Assembly: GCA_017548805.1 (NCBI GenBank)
Contig: JAFYZE010000133.1
Coordinates: 1-5,861, forward strand
Length of the DNA: 5,861 bases
Origin: Bacteroidales bacterium
Lineage (GTDB): Bacteria; Bacteroidota; Bacteroidia; Bacteroidales; UBA932
Direction of reading: 5' to 3'
The notes under the pieces were generated by a model, which searched no databases, was not told the origin of the DNA, and saw only the letters and a program-made list of their open reading frames with translations. Shown here in pieces: positions 1-5,861 of this stretch (position 1 is the stretch's first letter; the number at the start of each line of letters is the position of its first letter). A program made the translations under genes and the position numbers.

Positions 1-2050
1 TGTCGATGTCGATGCCGTGACGCATCTTGATGTTGTCCAGGCAGGTGTGGATGATGGAGAGTGTGTTGAGCCCCAGGAAGTCCATCTTGAGCATGCCTAC
101 ATCCTCGATGTAATGCCCGTCGTACTGGGATGTCCAGACATCCAGGCCGGTCTCCTTGTCCTTGGAAAGGCAGATGGGGATGTAGTCGGTGAGGTTGGCC
201 GGGCCGATGATGGTGGCGCAGGCGTGCTGGCCGGTCTGGCGTATGCATCCTTCCATCTGGCGGGCAAACTCCAATACCTCGCGGTTGATCTCAGGGCCGT
301 TCTGGAGCTCGGCCTTGAACTCCGGCACCAGCCGGAAGCAGTTCTCGAGGTTGATCTTGACATCGACCTCCTCCATACCCTTCTGGAAGGTGCGCATATC
401 CTTCTTCTTCTGCCCGGGATTGTCCGGGTCATCCACCTCAACCTCCTTCTCGAACCTCTTGAAGCCGGACTTGAGCGTATCGAACTTGGGATTGAAGGGA
501 TACTCCTTCTCCACCCTCTCGCTCAGGCGGTCGGGGACCATCTTGGCGAGGCGGTTGGACTCGTCTATGGAGACATTGCTGATACGGGCGACGTCCTTGA
601 TGGCGCTCTTGGCGGCCATAGTGCCGAAGGTGACCACGCGCGAGACGTGATCGGCGCCATAGGTCTTCTCGACGTACTCGTGGGCCTTGGTAAGGTCCTC
701 GAAGTCCACGTCAATATCAGGCATGGAGATACGGTCGGGGTTGAGGAAACGCTCGAACAGGAGGTTGTACTTGATCGGGTCGAGGTTGGTGATCCTCAGG
801 CAGTAGGCGACGACGGAACCCGCCGCGGAGCCGCGCCCGGGGCCCACGAGGGACCCCATCGCGCGCGATGCGGCGATATAGTCCTGCACAATCAGGAAGT
901 AGTCCGGGAAGCCCATGCGGCAGATGGTCTTGAGCTCGAAGTCGAGACGCTCGGACTGCTCGTCGGTGAGCGTCTCGCCGTAGCGCTCGTGCGCGCCCTT
1001 GTAGCAGAGGTGGCAAAGGTAAGCCACCGATGCACAGAAATCCGCGCCGCGGTCCTTGCCCTTCTTGTCGCAACGGCCGGCGTCGATGACGTCCTTGTAT
1101 TTCTCCAGATAGGTATCCAGGTCCGCCAGGAAGGCGGGGTCGATCTTGAACTTGGGCAGCACGTGGTCGCGGTCGATGGAATAGACCTCGACCTTGTCCG
1201 CAATCTCAAGGGTGTTGGCCAGCACTTCGTGGTGGTCCGGGAAAAGGGCCGCCATCTCCTCCTCGCTCTTGAGATACTCCTGCTGCGTGTAGCGCATGCG
1301 GTTGGGATCGTCCACCAGGGCATTGGTGGTAAGGCAGATGAGCCTGTCGTGGGCCGGGCCGTCCTCCTTGCGCACGAAGTGTACGTCGTTGGTCGCCACG
1401 ACCTTGACGCCATACTTTTCGGCGAGCTTGTAGATGCCTTCGTTGGCTACCAGCTGGTGCTCATAGACGTCGAGGGCGAGGCCCGGGACCTCGGTCTTGT
1501 GCAACTGCACCTCAAGGTAATAATCATCCCCGAAGACGGCCTTGTGCCACTCCACGGCCTTGCAGGCCCCGTCCCAGTCGCCCGCGACCAGCGCGCGCGG
1601 AATCTCGCCCGCCAGGCAGGCCGAGCAGCAGATGAGGCCGTCGTGGTACTTCTCTATGATCTCGTGAGTGACGCGGGGCTTGTCGTAATACTTGCCCTCG
1701 ATGTGCCCTATCGAGACTATCTTGGAAAGGTTGCGGTAACCAGTGGGATTCTTGGCCAGAAGGATGAGGTGGTAATACGACCTGTGGGCGGAATCCTTGA
1801 GCTTATGGTCGTAATGCCTCGTGACATAAACCTCACAGCCCACGATGGGCTTGACCTTGTAGCTCTTGTCCTCGTTCAGGTGCTTTCCGGCCATCTTGAA
1901 GAACTCCTTGACCCCGTACATGTTGCCGTGGTCTGTGATGGCGAGGGCGGGCATGCCGAGCTCGGCGGCGCGCTTGAAAAGCTTGCCCATGTCGGAGAAT
2001 CCGTCAAGGATGGAGTACTGCGTATGGACGTGAAGATGGACGAAAGGCAT
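1..2050 (-). CDS. dnaE: DNA polymerase III subunit alpha, N-terminal 683 residues (3' end outside window)
   Basis: This is the catalytic subunit of the replicative polymerase, which extends DNA from primers in the holoenzyme with the beta clamp. The protein starts MPFVHLHVHT. Residues 1 to about 280 form a PHP domain whose putative metal ligands all seem present (H7, H9, D16, H41, E73, H94, C145, D222, H224). The polymerase core shows GPGRGSAAGS at 403-412, PDIDVDF at 444-450 with catalytic D447 and D449, a GQHA motif with H609, and MDFLGL with the third catalytic aspartate D657. D449 and D657 are 208 residues apart, against 152 in the E. coli enzyme (D403, D555), so there is an insertion of about 56 residues, charged and centred near 510-575. 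The fingers, clamp-binding and C-terminal regions lie beyond the left edge; the full protein is probably over 1200 residues. The ATG at 2050 gives the standard DnaE N-terminus. The upstream mRNA reads CCUCCACCU, the opposite of a Shine-Dalgarno. The identification is firm. Confidence 0.97.
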   Translation of the reverse strand, partial: MPFVHLHVHTQYSILDGFSDMGKLFKRAAELGMPALAITDHGNMYGVKEFFKMAGKHLNEDKSYKVKPIVGCEVYVTRHYDHKLKDSAHRSYYHLILLAKNPTGYRNLSKIVSIGHIEGKYYDKPRVTHEIIEKYHDGLICCSACLAGEIPRALVAGDWDGACKAVEWHKAVFGDDYYLEVQLHKTEVPGLALDVYEHQLVANEGIYKLAEKYGVKVVATNDVHFVRKEDGPAHDRLICLTTNALVDDPNRMRYTQQEYLKSEEEMAALFPDHHEVLANTLEIADKVEVYSIDRDHVLPKFKIDPAFLADLDTYLEKYKDVIDAGRCDKKGKDRGADFCASVAYLCHLCYKGAHERYGETLTDEQSERLDFELKTICRMGFPDYFLIVQDYIAASRAMGSLVGPGRGSAAGSVVAYCLRITNLDPIKYNLLFERFLNPDRISMPDIDVDFEDLTKAHEYVEKTYGADHVSRVVTFGTMAAKSAIKDVARISNVSIDESNRLAKMVPDRLSERVEKEYPFNPKFDTLKSGFKRFEKEVEVDDPDNPGQKKKDMRTFQKGMEEVDVKINLENCFRLVPEFKAELQNGPEINREVLEFARQMEGCIRQTGQHACATIIGPANLTDYIPICLSKDKETGLDVWTSQYDGHYIEDVGMLKMDFLGLNTLSIIHTCLDNIKMRHGIDID

Positions 2051-2068
2051 AGGTGGAGGTTTGAGTAA

Positions 2069-2076
2069 CAAAGATA
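2069..2076 (-). promoter_or_regulatory. Possible dnaE promoter, Bacteroidota -7 element
   Basis: The minus strand reads TATCTTTG, an exact match to TAnnTTTG, 18 bases upstream of the dnaE ATG. Transcription would start about a dozen bases before the start codon, giving a very short leader. No TTTG -33 element lies at the usual distance; that space is filled by the secDF terminator stem. The position between terminator and gene supports it, but an eight-base motif with four fixed T and one G can occur by chance in AT-rich spacers. Confidence 0.4.
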
Positions 2077-2109
2077 AAAAAACAGCCGGCCTTTTGAAAG
2101 GGCCGGCTG
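2076..2109 (-). terminator. Intrinsic terminator of secDF
   Basis: On the minus strand the arms CAGCCGGCC (2101-2109) and GGCCGGCTG (2083-2091) form a perfect nine-base-pair GC-rich stem around a nine-base loop. Seven T follow at once (2076-2082). An A-run precedes the stem (2112-2115), as in many intrinsic terminators. It begins 27 bases after the secDF stop codon and lies before dnaE in the same direction, so it should end the secDF transcript and separate the two genes. Read on the plus strand the hairpin is followed by only four T, and no plus-strand gene in the window needs it. Confidence 0.9.
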
Positions 2110-2135
2110 CATTTTGTTGATATCTTTTACCAAGA

Positions 2136-5100
2136 TTATTTCTTGGAAGATTTCTTGGTGGCTTCCACCTTCTTGGCCTTGCGGAGGGTCGCATCGTACA
2201 TGACCGGGGTACCGATCATGAGGGAAGCGTAGGTACCGATAAGGACACCGAGGCAGAGGGCGACGGAGAGACCCCTGATGGACTCACCTCCGAAGAACGC
2301 GATGGCGAGCATAGGGAGGAGGGTTGACACGGAGGTGTTCACCGTACGGGTGAGGGTTGCGTTCAGCGAGCTGTTGACGGTATCCTTGAAGTTGGAGTTC
2401 GGATGCAGGCCGAGGTTCTCACGGATACGGTCGAAGATAACCACGTTGTCGTTGATGGCGTATCCGATGATGGTAAGGATAGCCGCGATGAACGTCTGGT
2501 CAACGTCGAGGTTGAACGGCAGGATGCCCGTGAACAGGGAGAAGAAACCGATGATGATGATGGCGGTATGCGCAAGCGAGACCACACCACCGAGGCCCCA
2601 GGTCCATCCCTTGAAACGCCATGCGATGTAGGCGAAGATGATGAGGAGGGCGAGGATCACGGAGATGACTGCGGAACGCTTGATGTCGCTGGCGATCGAA
2701 GCACCGACCTTGTCGGACGATATGATACCGTTCGGGTTGTTGGCGGTGTCCACGAAGTCCTCGAAGGTGATGTTCTCGGAGAACATGCCCTTGAGGCCGT
2801 CGAAGATCATACGCTCGATCTCGGCGTCAACGGTGGAGCTCTCGTCATCGACCTTGTAGGAGGTCGTGATCTTCATCTGGGACTCACCACCGAACTGCTT
2901 GACCTCGACAGAGGACTCGGGGTCGGCCGCGTTGAACACGCTCTCGGTAGCGGAGCGGACATCCTCAGCGGTGACGGGCTGGTCGAAGCGGACGACATAG
3001 GTACGGCCGCCGGTGAAATCGACACCATAGGTAAAGCCCTTGATGAAGATGCTCAGGAGAGCGATCAGGATAAGGGTGCCGGAGATGATATAGGAATACT
3101 TGCGCTTGCCGAGGAAGTCGATATGGGTATTCTTCAGGAAATTCCTGGAGATCTTGTTCTCGAAAGTGATGTTCTTGCCCTTCTTCAGCCTGTCGTCGAT
3201 GATGAGACGGGTCACGAAGATGGAGGTAAGCACGGAGGTGACGATACCGATGATGAGCGTGGTTGCGAAGCCCTTGATAGGACCGGAACCGAAGAAGAAC
3301 AGCACGAGACCGGTGAGGAGGGTGGTCACCTGACCGTCGATGATGGCGGAGTAGGCGTTGTTGTAACCGTCATGGACGGCCTTGCCGATACCCTTGCCGG
3401 CGCGGAGCTCTTCCTTGATACGCTCATAGATGATAACGTTGGCGTCCACTGCCATACCCAATGTCAACACCAAACCTGCGATACCCGGGAGGGTGAGGAC
3501 CGCTCCGAACGATGCGAGGGTACCGAAGAGGAGGAGGACGTTGGTGAGCAGGGCGAAGTCAGCCACGAGACCGGCTCCCTTGTAGAAGAGAACCATGTAC
3601 ACGAGCACCAGGAGGAATGCCACGAGGAAGGAGATGAGACCCTTGCGGATCGACTCGGCACCGAGGGAAGGACCCACGACCTGCTCCTGGACAATCGTAG
3701 CCGGAGCGGGAAGCTTACCGGACTTGAGGACGTTGGTAAGGTCGGTGGCCTCCTCGACGGAGAAGTTGCCGGTGATGGAGGAGGAACCTCCGGTGATCTC
3801 GGTCTGGACGGTAGGATAGGAATACACGGTACCGTCGAGGACGATGGCGACCTGGCGGCCGATGTTATCCTTGGTGATGCGGGCCCAGGTGTTGGCGCCC
3901 TCGGCGTTCATGGTCATGGATACACCGGGAGTACCTGCGCCACGGCGGCTGTCATAATCGACGCGGGCGTCGGTGACGACGGAACCGTCGAGAGGGGCCT
4001 TGCCGTCACGGGAAGAAGCCTTGATGGCAACGAGCTCGTACACATTGTCAGCGGCTACGTAATCGGTAGGCTTGACAGACCACATGCCCTTGAACTCCGG
4101 AGGGAAGATCTCGGCGACCTGCGGCATGGCAAGGTAGCGGTTGACAGTAGCGGTGTCGATGGCGTTGGCGAAGCCGATGCAGGCGTTGCCGCGCATCTGG
4201 GAAGGGCTGAGGACGGCGAAGAGAGGATTGGCCTTCTTGTAGGCATCCAGCTCGGCGTCGCTGCTTTCCTGCTGGGCAAGCTCCTGGGCTACGAGGTCCT
4301 CGGCCTCGCTGACGGCCTCGGTCTCACCCTCGGCGGCCTCTTCGGCAGCCGGAGTCTCGTCGGAAAGGATCTGGGCGAGGAGGTTGTTGGCCTCTACCAG
4401 GTAAGGATAGATCTCGGAATACTCGTAAGTGGTCCAGAACTCGAGGGATGCGGTACCCTGGAGGAGTTTGCGGACACGCTCAGGCTCCTTGACACCGGGG
4501 AGCTCGACGAGGATGCGGCCGGTGTTGCCGATCTTCTGGATCGAGGGCTGGGTGACTCCGAAACGGTCGATACGGTTGCGGAGCACGTTGAAGGAATTGG
4601 CAACGGCGCTCTCGGCTTCGGTCTTGATGACGTTCAGGACCTCGGCGTCGGTCGACTCGGGCTTGATCTGGTCACGCATCTCGTAGGTACCGAAGATCTG
4701 AGCGAGCCGCTGTCCGCCGGAGACTTCATTCCAAGCCTCTCCGAAGAGAGTGATGAAGTCGGAGGTGGAGTTGACGCTGCGCTCCTTCGCGAGAGCGAGG
4801 GCCCTGTTGAACTCGGGGGTCTGGTTGTCGCCGGCGAGGGCCTTCACGAGGTCCTCGAGCTGCACCTGCAGCATGACGTTCATACCGCCCTTGAGGTCAA
4901 GGCCAAGGTTGATTTCCTTGGACTTCACGTCCTTGAACTTATAACCGAAATAAACTTTCTCGGAGGAGATGGAATCCGTGTACCATCTGCTCTGGTTCTT
5001 CCTGATGGAATCGAGATAATAGGCTCTCTCCGCCTCGGGAATCCTGTCGTATGCAGCTGTATTCATGGCTGCGATGGCAGCTTTCTCGGCATACTTCTCC

Positions 5101-5204
5101 GCCTTCTTCTCCTGGAGACTGGTCACCAGGGTGAATGAAAGCTGCCAGAAGCAAGCCAAGGCGAGAAGAATAGCTACAAGCCTGATAGCTCCTTTACTTT
5201 GCAT
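2136..5204 (-). CDS. secDF: Protein translocase subunit SecDF, fused SecD-SecF
   Basis: SecDF is an inner-membrane RND-family protein that uses proton flow to pull preproteins through SecYEG after SecA has pushed them in. This single chain of 1022 residues carries both halves, the usual arrangement in Bacteroidota. SecD half: transmembrane helix 1 at about 7-29, GLDLKGG at 101-107, a large periplasmic P1 region to about 510, then five helices between 523 and 667 with GMAVDANVIIYERIKEE at 583-599; D587 matches the essential proton-path aspartate. SecF half: helix at about 702-722, GVDFTGG at 727-733, periplasmic P4 region, then five helices from 844 to 999 with IGYAINDNVVIFDRIREN at 913-930 and D919. 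P1 contains an acidic Ala/Glu-rich stretch at about 281-322, and the C-terminus is a lysine-rich cytoplasmic tail (1008-1022). The start ATG is preceded by an AT-rich leader without Shine-Dalgarno. yajC is not adjacent in this window. The identification is secure. Confidence 0.98.
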   Translation of the reverse strand: MQSKGAIRLVAILLALACFWQLSFTLVTSLQEKKAEKYAEKAAIAAMNTAAYDRIPEAERAYYLDSIRKNQSRWYTDSISSEKVYFGYKFKDVKSKEINLGLDLKGGMNVMLQVQLEDLVKALAGDNQTPEFNRALALAKERSVNSTSDFITLFGEAWNEVSGGQRLAQIFGTYEMRDQIKPESTDAEVLNVIKTEAESAVANSFNVLRNRIDRFGVTQPSIQKIGNTGRILVELPGVKEPERVRKLLQGTASLEFWTTYEYSEIYPYLVEANNLLAQILSDETPAAEEAAEGETEAVSEAEDLVAQELAQQESSDAELDAYKKANPLFAVLSPSQMRGNACIGFANAIDTATVNRYLAMPQVAEIFPPEFKGMWSVKPTDYVAADNVYELVAIKASSRDGKAPLDGSVVTDARVDYDSRRGAGTPGVSMTMNAEGANTWARITKDNIGRQVAIVLDGTVYSYPTVQTEITGGSSSITGNFSVEEATDLTNVLKSGKLPAPATIVQEQVVGPSLGAESIRKGLISFLVAFLLVLVYMVLFYKGAGLVADFALLTNVLLLFGTLASFGAVLTLPGIAGLVLTLGMAVDANVIIYERIKEELRAGKGIGKAVHDGYNNAYSAIIDGQVTTLLTGLVLFFFGSGPIKGFATTLIIGIVTSVLTSIFVTRLIIDDRLKKGKNITFENKISRNFLKNTHIDFLGKRKYSYIISGTLILIALLSIFIKGFTYGVDFTGGRTYVVRFDQPVTAEDVRSATESVFNAADPESSVEVKQFGGESQMKITTSYKVDDESSTVDAEIERMIFDGLKGMFSENITFEDFVDTANNPNGIISSDKVGASIASDIKRSAVISVILALLIIFAYIAWRFKGWTWGLGGVVSLAHTAIIIIGFFSLFTGILPFNLDVDQTFIAAILTIIGYAINDNVVIFDRIRENLGLHPNSNFKDTVNSSLNATLTRTVNTSVSTLLPMLAIAFFGGESIRGLSVALCLGVLIGTYASLMIGTPVMYDATLRKAKKVEATKKSSKK

Positions 5205-5239
5205 AATTGTTGATATTAATATTTAATCGTTTGCACGTT

Positions 5240-5262
5240 AAAAATGTGGCGTTTTCCGCCAC
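5240..5262 (-). promoter_or_regulatory. Terminator-like hairpin in the predicted secDF leader
   Basis: On the minus strand GTGGCG (5257-5262) and CGCCAC (5246-5251) form a perfect six-base-pair stem closed by the loop GAAAA, followed by A and five T (5240-5244). If transcription starts from the TAAATTTG box at 5280-5287, the hairpin begins about 10-15 bases into the RNA and ends about 40 bases before the secDF ATG. It could be an attenuator, an mRNA-stabilising structure, or a chance hairpin. It cannot serve as the normal terminator of the neighbouring gene, because that gene is transcribed away from it. Function is inferred from shape and position only. Confidence 0.45.
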
Positions 5263-5279
5263 TTACCCAAAATAGGCCA

Positions 5280-5287
5280 CAAATTTA
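5280..5287 (-). promoter_or_regulatory. Predicted secDF promoter, Bacteroidota -7 element
   Basis: The minus strand reads TAAATTTG, an exact TAnnTTTG match, 75 bases upstream of the secDF ATG. Eighteen bases further upstream is TTTC (plus-strand 5306-5309), three of four matches to the TTTG -33 element at a normal spacing. Transcription would start near 5273, giving a leader of about 70 bases that includes the hairpin at 5240-5262. This is the best-supported of the three promoter calls, though still motif-based. Confidence 0.5.
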
Positions 5288-5300
5288 CACTTTTTTTTCT

Positions 5301-5315
5301 AGAAAGAAACTTTCT
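5301..5315. promoter_or_regulatory. Inverted repeat between divergent promoters, possible operator
   Basis: AGAAAG and CTTTCT form a perfect six-base inverted repeat separated by AAA. It lies in the 41-base gap between the two opposed -7 elements (5280-5287 minus and 5329-5336 plus) and overlaps the presumed -33 region of secDF. A dimeric regulator bound here could affect both genes. The repeat is short and AT-rich, so chance is a serious alternative, and no regulator gene is in view. Confidence 0.25.
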
Positions 5316-5328
5316 TCCAAGGATTTCT

Positions 5329-5336
5329 TATTTTTG
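5329..5336 (+). promoter_or_regulatory. Predicted promoter of the secreted-protein gene, -7 element
   Basis: TATTTTTG matches TAnnTTTG exactly and lies 19 bases before the ATG at 5356, so the leader would be only about a dozen bases. A partial -33 match (TTTC, 5311-5314) is 14 bases upstream, closer than usual. The surrounding sequence is T-rich, which makes a chance match easier. Confidence 0.4.
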
Positions 5337-5355
5337 TAGGACGTTTTGACCATTG

Positions 5356-5861
5356 ATGCGGATTATTGATATACGTGCTGTCCGAATATTCGCGCTGACC
5401 TGCATTGTCCTGCTGGCCGGGTCCGGCGTCGCCCGCGCCCAGCTCCAGAGGATCGGGAATGTCGAGGCGGAGACGGCGCCCGCAGCGGACACGCTTGTCG
5501 GCCGGAGCGCCGAAGAGCGCCTGATGGCCAAGGTCGATTCGCTCCGCAGGGCCATGACCGATGCGCCGGACAGGCGCCGCCGGGAGGTTTCCAGCAGGAT
5601 CAAGGCCGCGGATTCCCTTTGCCTGCTATATGATTTCCCCGCAGCGGTGGATATCCTCGGCAGCGCGGCTGCCGAAGCCGACTCTTCGATGTCGCGCGCC
5701 GTCGAAACGGCCCTCCTTCGCGCGCAGGCGGGTTTAAAGATGATGACGCGCGTGTCGCGCGTACAAGTGAAAGCGCAGAAGCGCATTTCGCTGGACGATT
5801 TCTTCCTTATGTTCCCCGAAACGGTTAGGAACGATGAGACGCGGTTCCATATTCCCGGCAA
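5356..5861 (+). CDS. Secreted protein of unknown function, N-terminal 168 residues (3' end outside window)
   Basis: I do not recognise this gene. The first 28 residues look like a Sec signal peptide: arginines at 7 and 10, a hydrophobic core at 11-21 (IFALTCIVLLA) and a likely cleavage after VARA, before Q29. C16 is not in a lipobox, so it is probably not a lipoprotein. The mature part starts with a low-complexity Ala/Glu/Thr stretch (34-46), followed by charged, helical-looking sequence. Residues 80-115, with ADSLCLLYDFPAAVDILG, resemble a TPR-type helix pair, and 144-153 reads ISLDDFFLMF. Bacteroidales have periplasmic proteins that join TPR helices to WD40/PD40-like propellers, and this could be one, but the part that would decide is outside the window. 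An in-frame TGA at 5347 limits the start to ATG 5356 or TTG 5353; ATG is preferred. The signal peptide and coherent composition favour this frame over the Ser/Arg-rich opposite strand. Unlike dnaE and secDF it uses rare TTA and CTA leucine codons. Confidence 0.8.
   Translation, partial: MRIIDIRAVRIFALTCIVLLAGSGVARAQLQRIGNVEAETAPAADTLVGRSAEERLMAKVDSLRRAMTDAPDRRRREVSSRIKAADSLCLLYDFPAAVDILGSAAAEADSSMSRAVETALLRAQAGLKMMTRVSRVQVKAQKRISLDDFFLMFPETVRNDETRFHIPG

Noticed and set aside
717..1413. Smaller overlapping minus-strand frames within dnaE (717-1073 and 892-1413)
   Set aside because: They lie inside the conserved dnaE frame in other phases and are Arg/Ser-rich, as expected for out-of-frame GC-rich sequence.
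17..2068. 683-codon open frame on the plus strand opposite dnaE
   Set aside because: It is the codon-register antisense of dnaE, kept open by avoidance of TTA, CTA and TCA. Its Leu/Val/Gly/Asp/Glu-rich composition mirrors dnaE codon use and shows no family motif.
1876..2133. Minus-strand open frame of 85 codons spanning the secDF terminator and the start of dnaE
   Set aside because: It runs through the terminator hairpin and overlaps dnaE in another frame with low-complexity Ser/Thr/Pro sequence, so it is a shadow frame.
2403..5138. 911-codon open frame on the plus strand opposite secDF
   Set aside because: It is in exact antisense register with secDF, is rich in Gly, Asp, Glu and Val, and has no recognisable domain. 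secDF on the other strand has all the expected motifs over its full length.
5258..5280. Repeated GTGGC motif as a possible two-state riboswitch or antiterminator
   Set aside because: Both copies would pair with the same GCCAC arm rather than forming a true alternating structure, and the outer copy is probably not transcribed.
5328..5861. Minus-strand open frame of 177 codons opposite the secreted-protein gene
   Set aside because: It is Ser/Arg/Ala-rich without motifs, and it runs through the predicted plus-strand promoter, while the plus frame has a clear signal peptide.

Overview
The window looks like chromosomal housekeeping DNA from a fairly GC-rich member of the Bacteroidota, probably Bacteroidales. 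The reasons are a single-chain SecD-SecF fusion of 1022 residues, a DnaE with a large insertion between its catalytic aspartates, three TAnnTTTG boxes (the Bacteroidota -7 promoter element) at sensible distances from the three gene starts, and no Shine-Dalgarno sequence close to any start. Genus cannot be fixed from this; a gut or rumen lineage such as the Rikenellaceae or their relatives would fit, but that is a guess.

Layout. Positions 1-2050 (minus strand) hold the first 683 codons of dnaE, the replicative DNA polymerase III alpha subunit; its 3' part lies beyond the left edge. Positions 2051-2135 hold a strong intrinsic terminator for secDF, followed directly by a possible dnaE promoter. 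Positions 2136-5204 (minus strand) hold a complete secDF, the proton-driven accessory motor of the Sec translocase. Positions 5205-5355 are a divergent control region with two opposed TAnnTTTG boxes, a small inverted repeat between them, and a terminator-like hairpin inside the predicted secDF leader. Positions 5356-5861 (plus strand) hold the first 168 codons of a secreted protein that I cannot identify; it runs off the right edge.

How the genes relate. secDF and dnaE are transcribed in the same direction but are separated by a terminator, so they are probably independent units. The secreted protein is transcribed away from secDF, and its signal peptide makes it a likely Sec substrate, though nothing in the sequence ties it specifically to SecDF.

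I saw no CRISPR array, tRNA, rRNA, insertion sequence, phage gene, toxin-antitoxin pair or defence system, and I do not claim a new biological system. The points most worth a second look are the hairpin with a U-run in the secDF leader, the divergent control region, the insertion in DnaE, and the lack of TTA, CTA and TCA codons over nearly all of dnaE and secDF, which leaves very long but probably meaningless antisense reading frames.
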